DNA from: an uncultured Collinsella sp.
GTDB taxonomy: Bacteria; Actinomycetota; Coriobacteriia; Coriobacteriales; Coriobacteriaceae
Direction: 5' to 3'
Length of the DNA stretch: 9,216 bases
NCBI GenBank assembly: GCA_900543945.1
Contig: UQTN01000085.1
Span: 1 to 9,216 of the forward strand
Of this stretch, positions 6,197-9,216 are shown one piece after another. Position numbers and translations under genes: made by a program. The notes beneath the pieces were generated by a model. The model was not told the DNA's origin, searched no databases, and saw nothing but the letters and a program-made list of their open reading frames with translations. Within the stretch, counting starts at the first letter, position 1; the number at the start of each line of letters is the position of its first letter.

Positions 6197-6233
6197 GCAT
6201 AATGCTTACGGGTAAACATCTTAGTCGCATAAG
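6197..6233 (-). promoter_or_regulatory. Cluster of small palindromes upstream of marR, possible operator
   Basis: Three palindromes are packed into 37 bp, 23-59 bp upstream of the marR ATG: GCATAATGC (6197-6205), TTAC-GG-GTAA (6206-6215) and CTTA-N6-TAAG (6220-6233). GCATAA recurs as a direct repeat at 6197 and 6227. MarR proteins often repress their own genes from such sites. No clear promoter boxes were found. Confidence 0.28.
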
Positions 6234-6278
6234 CCGACACCCGTACCCAAATACCCCATTTGTTAACCCATCAACATA

Positions 6279-6319
6279 AAAACCACCACAAAGGGGATAG
6301 GCACCTTTGTGGCGGTTTT
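6279..6319 (-). terminator. Copy 3 of the palindrome, at the B3/4 gene 3' end
   Basis: A 16-bp stem (6279-6294 with 6304-6319) surrounds GGATAGGCA, one base different from the other loops. The single plus-strand mismatch (A6285/C6313) is a U-G pair in minus-strand RNA. On the minus strand the stem runs into TTTTT then ATG. It starts 28 bp past the B3/4 gene stop. Confidence 0.72.
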
Positions 6320-6347
6320 GACCGGCGAACATGATCCGCAGGCGCCG

Positions 6348-7067
6348 CTACAGCTCCACGCAGGGATTGTCGCGAGTCACAAGCGTCTTAACGACAACCG
6401 TCGCTCCCAGATAGCGCTCGAGCAAATCGGCAAGACGATCGATGGCGGCCTGGCAGTCCCCCATTCGCTCGGGCTCTACGCACTCAATCGCCAGGAACGC
6501 GTCCGCCGAATCGTCGGACAGGGCCGTTCGAACGCCGTCGCGCCAGTTCCAGCAGCGGCACACGGCGCCCGCATCATCGACGTAGGCCAGCTCGCCGGAC
6601 AGCGTCGGGTCATCCGCTTCCTCGCCAAGCGGCAGGAACGCGTCGCCGCCGTCGGTCACCTTCAAGCGAAGGTCTCCCTCGATCGCATGCAAATCCTCGC
6701 CGCCTACGGGTAACGCGTAGGTCAGCGACACCGTGTTGTAAATGTCCACCGCGGGCGTAATGTGGCCCACCGGCTTGCCTTTGAGCACGCGTTTGAGCAG
6801 GTTCTCAATTGAGCAACGCGCGCCCTTCTTGGTCTTGAATAGGCGATATGCCTCGCGCCATGCCTTAACCGGCGCATTCTCGCTGATAGTATCGCTGGTC
6901 AGATGACGCTCCGCGTCGATATTGGCGCGGTCGAGCAACGCCGCAATCGCGTCCACGTCCTCTTGAGGAATCTGAGCCGCGGGCTTCATGCCCTTTACGA
7001 CCACAACACCGACAGCCGCCTGCGGAAATAGCTCCCAAAACGAATCCTCGGCAACGAAACTCTTCAT
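6348..7067 (-). CDS. Stand-alone B3/4 (PheRS beta editing-type) domain protein
   Basis: This 239-residue protein matches the solo B3/4 domain family (COG3382), related to the editing domain of the phenylalanyl-tRNA synthetase beta chain, which removes tyrosine mis-attached to tRNA-Phe. Typical blocks are WREAYRLFKTKKGARCSIENLLKRV (70-94), DIYNTVSL (108-115), LPVGGEDL (119-126) and GELAYVDDAGAVCRCWNWR (158-176). No synthetase or anticodon-binding part is present. Trans-editing of mischarged tRNA is a reasonable guess; the true substrate of solo members is not established to my knowledge. ATG 7067 is supported by AAGGGAG with a 5-nt spacer; the in-frame ATG 7082 overlaps that site. It has its own promoter and a 138-nt leader with an internal terminator, so its expression is probably controlled by premature termination. 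It ends in a repeat terminator and stands alone as a transcription unit. Confidence 0.86.
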   Translation of the reverse strand: MKSFVAEDSFWELFPQAAVGVVVVKGMKPAAQIPQEDVDAIAALLDRANIDAERHLTSDTISENAPVKAWREAYRLFKTKKGARCSIENLLKRVLKGKPVGHITPAVDIYNTVSLTYALPVGGEDLHAIEGDLRLKVTDGGDAFLPLGEEADDPTLSGELAYVDDAGAVCRCWNWRDGVRTALSDDSADAFLAIECVEPERMGDCQAAIDRLADLLERYLGATVVVKTLVTRDNPCVEL

Positions 7068-7085
7068 GTGCTCTCCCTTCATAGC

Positions 7086-7205
7086 ATGCGCCCGAGCCCG
7101 GGTGCCTAAACAAAAAGCGCCCTTACGACGGCCACCTTCAAAGTCCTACGGTGCCGCCACAAGAGCGCTTACGCTGCCCCCATCCGGAGAAGGGAGCGAT
7201 ATGTT
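7086..7205 (-). promoter_or_regulatory. Structured 5' leader of the B3/4 gene, candidate attenuator or riboswitch
   Basis: From a predicted start near 7205 the leader runs 138 nt to the ATG. It holds hairpin A (7198-7190 with 7181-7172: CGCU/AGCG, then CCC/GGG and two U-G pairs, one bulged C), an immediately adjacent long terminator hairpin (7170-7115), and hairpin C (CCCG/CGGG with a GGCU loop, about 7104-7093) before the Shine-Dalgarno. A leader this long, ending transcription before the gene, suggests regulation by ligand, RNA or protein. A GGCACCG segment at 7154-7148 recalls the T-box core but the flanks do not match. I did not recognise a known riboswitch class, and no leader peptide longer than four codons is present. 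Confidence 0.55.
7112..7170 (-). terminator. Long intrinsic terminator inside the B3/4 gene leader
   Basis: Arms 7170-7150 and 7136-7115 (minus strand) form about 21 base pairs with one bulged G and a 13-nt loop, followed by TTTTT (7116-7112). Four plus-strand mismatches (7121/7164, 7125/7160, 7126/7159, 7128/7157) all become G-U pairs in minus RNA, so the stem is continuous only on the gene's strand. It lies 45 nt before the start codon. Confidence 0.82.
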
Positions 7206-7211
7206 AGGCGT

Positions 7212-7240
7212 ATTATAACCCGAGTCATCCGCGCGAGTAA
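7212..7240 (-). promoter_or_regulatory. Promoter of the B3/4 gene
   Basis: A perfect -10 TATAAT (7217-7212, minus strand) lies 17 nt after a weak -35 TTACTC (7240-7235), with a predicted start near A7205. The -35 box directly abuts, and shares two bases with, the U tract of the pckA terminator repeat. Confidence 0.65.
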
Positions 7241-7279
7241 AACCACCACAAAGGTGCCTGTCCCCTTTATGATGGTTTT
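7239..7279 (-). terminator. Copy 4 of the palindrome, inverted, at the pckA 3' end
   Basis: A 16-bp stem (7239-7254 with 7264-7279) surrounds TGCCTGTCC, the reverse complement of the GGACAGGCA loop, so this copy is flipped relative to the other three. Its two plus-strand mismatches (C7246/A7272, C7249/A7269) are G-U pairs in minus RNA. On the minus strand it ends in TTTT. It starts 15 bp past the pckA stop. Confidence 0.73.
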
Positions 7280-7294
7280 GGGTCTGAGGCGACG

Positions 7295-8965
7295 CTAGTG
7301 GCGAAGTCCCAGCAGGCCGTGGCCGCGATGACGGGCGTCGGCGTGCACCTGAGCGTGCGGACCGGCGGCCTTGACGGATTCGGGCAGGTGCGAGTACTTC
7401 TTCTCGAAGTTCTCCTCGAACATCACGGCCAAGTTGTGCGCGGCCTCGTCGTAGCGAGCGGTGCTCTGCCAATACTGGCGCGGCACCAGGATGCCGTCGG
7501 GTACGCCGTGGCACGTGGTGGGAATGTCGACGTTAAAGATGTCGTCGTGCACGAACTCGCTGTCCTCGATGGTACCGTCGAGGGCGCGGGCCACCAGGGC
7601 GCGCGTGTAGGCAAGCTCGATGCGATGACCCACGCCGTAGCCGCCGCCGATCCAGCCGGTGTTGACCAGGTACACACGCGTGCGGCCGTCGGCGATGCGC
7701 TCACCGAGCATCTTGGCATAGACCATGGGGTCGAGCGGCATAAACGGCTCGCCAAACAGCGAAGAGAACGTGGGCGTGGGCTCGGTGACGCCGACCTCGG
7801 TGCCGGGGATCTTGGCCGTAAAGCCCGTCACAAAGTGATACATGGCGGCGTCGGCCGTCAGGCGCGAGATGGGCGGCAGCACGCCAAAGGCATCGCAGGT
7901 CAGGAAGAGCACGACGCTTGGAGTGGTGCCCATGCCCTTGGTCCACGCGTTGGGAATGTGCTCCACAGGGTATGCCACGCGCGTGTTGTGCGTGATCGAG
8001 ATGTCGTCGTAGTTGGGCTTGCGGTTCTCGTCGAGCACCACGTTTTCGCAGATCGCGCCAAAGCGGACAGCGTTGAAGATCTCGGGCTCGTGGAACGCGT
8101 CCAGGCCCTCGCATTTGGCGTAGCAGCCACCTTCGATGTTGAAGATGCCCATGTCGGACCAACCGTGCTCGTCGTCGCCGATCAGCAGCCGCGTGGGGTT
8201 GGCCGAAAGCGTGGTCTTGCCCGTGCCCGAAAGGCCAAAGAACACGGCGGTCTCGTGCGTGACGGGATCCATGCTGGCCGAGCAGTGCATGGGTAGCACG
8301 TCGTCCTCGACGGGCAGCAGGTAATTCATGACGCTAAAGATCGACTTTTTAATCTCGCCGGAGTAGCCGGTGCCGGCGACCAGAATCACGCGTTCCTGGA
8401 AATTGATGACCACGGCGGCGCTGGAGTTGAGGCCCTTGATGGCAGGATCGCACTGGAAACCGGGCGCCGCGAGCACGCAGAAGTCGGGCTCGCCGGTGCG
8501 CGCGATTTCGCGGGCGAGCGGGCGGGCGAGCATCTGCTTGATAAAGAGTGCCTGGCTGGCACGCTCGCAGGCAACGAGCAGTCGACGCGTGTGGTTGCGG
8601 TCGGCGCCTGCCATGCCACGGGTAACGAACACGTCGCGCTCGTTGAGATAGTCGACGATGCCGGCCTTGATGGCCTCATAGCTCTCGACGGACAGCGGGC
8701 GGTTGACGGCGCCCCAGGCAATCTTGTCGTGGACATCGGGGGTGTCGACGATAAAGCGGTCATTGGGGGAACGACCAGTGCGCTCCCCCGTCTCGATCAC
8801 CAGCGCGCCGTTGGATGCCATGCGGCCTTCTTCGCGGCGGATAGCGTGCTCGACGAGCTCCGCGGCGGGTAGATCGACCAGCAGACGGGGCTGATTCTCG
8901 GCGGGATCTTCGACCAGCGCAATACCAAAGTTGGACAGAACTTCTGCAGGGGTAACACCAGGCAT
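7295..8965 (-). CDS. pckA: ATP-dependent phosphoenolpyruvate carboxykinase
   Basis: This cytoplasmic enzyme interconverts oxaloacetate plus ATP with PEP, CO2 and ADP. It serves gluconeogenesis or, in many gut anaerobes, CO2-fixing PEP carboxylation during fermentation. It has 556 residues, about 20 more than usual. Signatures: RTGRSPNDRF at 62-71 (substrate Arg65), YSGEIKKSIFSVMNYLLP at 201-218 (metal/substrate Lys), the MHCSA histidine at 227, the kinase-1a P-loop GLSGTGKTTLS at 244-254, LIGDDEHGW at 261-269 and NIEGGCYAKC at 276-285. ATG 8965 is fixed by a strong AAAGGAGG four nt upstream; a longer frame to 9079 has no comparable site and runs through operator-like palindromes. The core ends in the usual AGP at about 536, then continues as a 20-residue tail with five His. 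Transcribed alone, ending in a repeat terminator. Confidence 0.97.
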   Translation of the reverse strand: MPGVTPAEVLSNFGIALVEDPAENQPRLLVDLPAAELVEHAIRREEGRMASNGALVIETGERTGRSPNDRFIVDTPDVHDKIAWGAVNRPLSVESYEAIKAGIVDYLNERDVFVTRGMAGADRNHTRRLLVACERASQALFIKQMLARPLAREIARTGEPDFCVLAAPGFQCDPAIKGLNSSAAVVINFQERVILVAGTGYSGEIKKSIFSVMNYLLPVEDDVLPMHCSASMDPVTHETAVFFGLSGTGKTTLSANPTRLLIGDDEHGWSDMGIFNIEGGCYAKCEGLDAFHEPEIFNAVRFGAICENVVLDENRKPNYDDISITHNTRVAYPVEHIPNAWTKGMGTTPSVVLFLTCDAFGVLPPISRLTADAAMYHFVTGFTAKIPGTEVGVTEPTPTFSSLFGEPFMPLDPMVYAKMLGERIADGRTRVYLVNTGWIGGGYGVGHRIELAYTRALVARALDGTIEDSEFVHDDIFNVDIPTTCHGVPDGILVPRQYWQSTARYDEAAHNLAVMFEENFEKKYSHLPESVKAAGPHAQVHADARHRGHGLLGLRH

Positions 8966-9006
8966 GGGGCCTCCTTTAAAAGCGCGACACGCGGACGCGG
9001 CGCGCA

Positions 9007-9022
9007 CTTTACTCACGTAAAG
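9007..9022 (-). promoter_or_regulatory. 16-bp inverted repeat in the pckA upstream region
   Basis: CTTTAC-TCAC-GTAAAG is a perfect 6-bp inverted repeat with a 4-bp centre, 42-57 bp upstream of the pckA ATG. It is a likely protein site, or a hairpin in the 5' leader. No clear -10 was identified; the region reads TTTACGTGAGTAAAG on the gene strand. Confidence 0.4.
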
Positions 9023-9039
9023 CCCGTTGTACCCGATAT

Positions 9040-9055
9040 GCAAAAACGTTTTTGC
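9040..9055 (-). promoter_or_regulatory. Perfect 16-bp palindrome, LacI-family-like operator before pckA
   Basis: GCAAAAACGTTTTTGC is a perfect palindrome with a central CG, 75-90 bp upstream of the pckA ATG. LacI-family regulators (PurR, CcpA and sugar repressors) bind such CG-centred palindromes. A carbon-source regulator acting on a gluconeogenic gene would make sense, but the protein is not in the window. A TTTGCA -35-like stretch overlaps its edge. Confidence 0.5.
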
Positions 9056-9156
9056 GGCAACGGCGAAGCGCCCGCCCAACGGTCAAAAATCGCAGGCAAG
9101 CGGCCTAGTCGTTAGAGACACTCTTGAACAGGCAACAACCAAGGAGCGACCCCGGA

Positions 9157-9216
9157 TGCCGGCACTTAGGGACGTTCCCAAAGTGCCGGCACATAAGGAA
9201 CGTCCCCAAATGCCGT
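9157..9216. repeat. Overlapping direct and inverted repeat at the right edge
   Basis: TGCCGGCAC occurs at 9157 and 9184, with a partial third copy (TGCCGt) at 9211 cut by the window end. The period is 27 bp. Between the copies GGGACGTTCC (9169-9178) and GGAACGTCCC (9197-9206) form a perfect 10-bp inverted repeat whose centre holds the palindrome GTGCCGGCAC (9183-9192). It resembles a dispersed REP-like or MITE-like element. It differs in sequence from the four terminator palindromes. Its full extent is not visible. Confidence 0.7.

Noticed and set aside
7112..7170. T-box riboswitch before the B3/4 gene
   Set aside because: GGCACCG resembles the core of the T-box consensus, but the UGGN acceptor-binding bases read CGGC, the flanks differ, and there is no stem I with a specifier loop in the short leader.
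4293..7279. CRISPR array
   Set aside because: The repeats are palindromic, hundreds to thousands of bases apart, lie at gene ends and vary in orientation; there are no regular spacers.
7298..8296. 332-codon plus-strand frame opposite pckA
   Set aside because: Antisense shadow of a strongly conserved enzyme in GC-rich DNA; there is no recognisable domain.
9156..9216. Start of a plus-strand gene (ATG 9156 after AAGGAG at 9141-9146)
   Set aside because: The frame is open to the edge, but it consists entirely of the short direct and inverted repeat, and the encoded peptide is just the repeat translated.

Overview
The window is about 9.2 kb of GC-rich chromosome with eight confidently called protein genes and an unusually large amount of palindromic and structured sequence between them. 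The gene content, the base composition and the dispersed 'GGACAGGCA' hairpins suggest a gut actinobacterium of the class Coriobacteriia, most likely Collinsella or a close relative. That placement rests on recollection and pattern, not on a search. There are no phage genes, transposase genes, CRISPR arrays, rRNAs or tRNAs.

Layout. Positions 74-1012 (minus) encode a PflX/COG1313-type radical SAM protein. About 525 bp of divergent intergenic DNA follows, holding promoters on both strands and a candidate structured RNA with its own terminator (about 1160-1307, plus). On the plus strand come a WecA/TagO-type polyprenyl-phosphate GlcNAc-1-phosphate transferase (1539-2738) and tryptophanyl-tRNA synthetase (2908-3957), closed by a textbook terminator with a UACG loop. 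The 330 bp after trpS hold a candidate minus-strand small RNA of three hairpins, one with a C-rich loop (4060-4201). All remaining genes are on the minus strand. Read from right to left they are ATP-type PEP carboxykinase (pckA), a stand-alone B3/4 tRNA-editing-like domain protein, a MarR regulator, a DegV/FakB-type fatty-acid-binding protein, and a short O6-alkylguanine-DNA alkyltransferase.

How the parts work together. The minus-strand genes form short transcription units: pckA alone, the B3/4 gene alone behind a leader with an internal terminator, marR-degV as a likely pair, and the alkyltransferase. Four of these five genes end, 9-28 bp past the stop codon, in a copy of the same roughly 41-bp palindrome with a fixed 9-nt loop. 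The exception is marR, which fits marR-degV being one unit. The mismatches in the two imperfect copies become G-U pairs only in RNA of the gene strand, so the repeat family seems to serve as the terminator set here.

The genes are ordinary housekeeping or accessory-metabolism genes. The most interesting material is non-coding: the repeat-derived terminators, the leader before the B3/4 gene, the candidate small RNA with a C-rich loop, the three-way-junction RNA upstream of wecA, and the palindromic operators before pckA.
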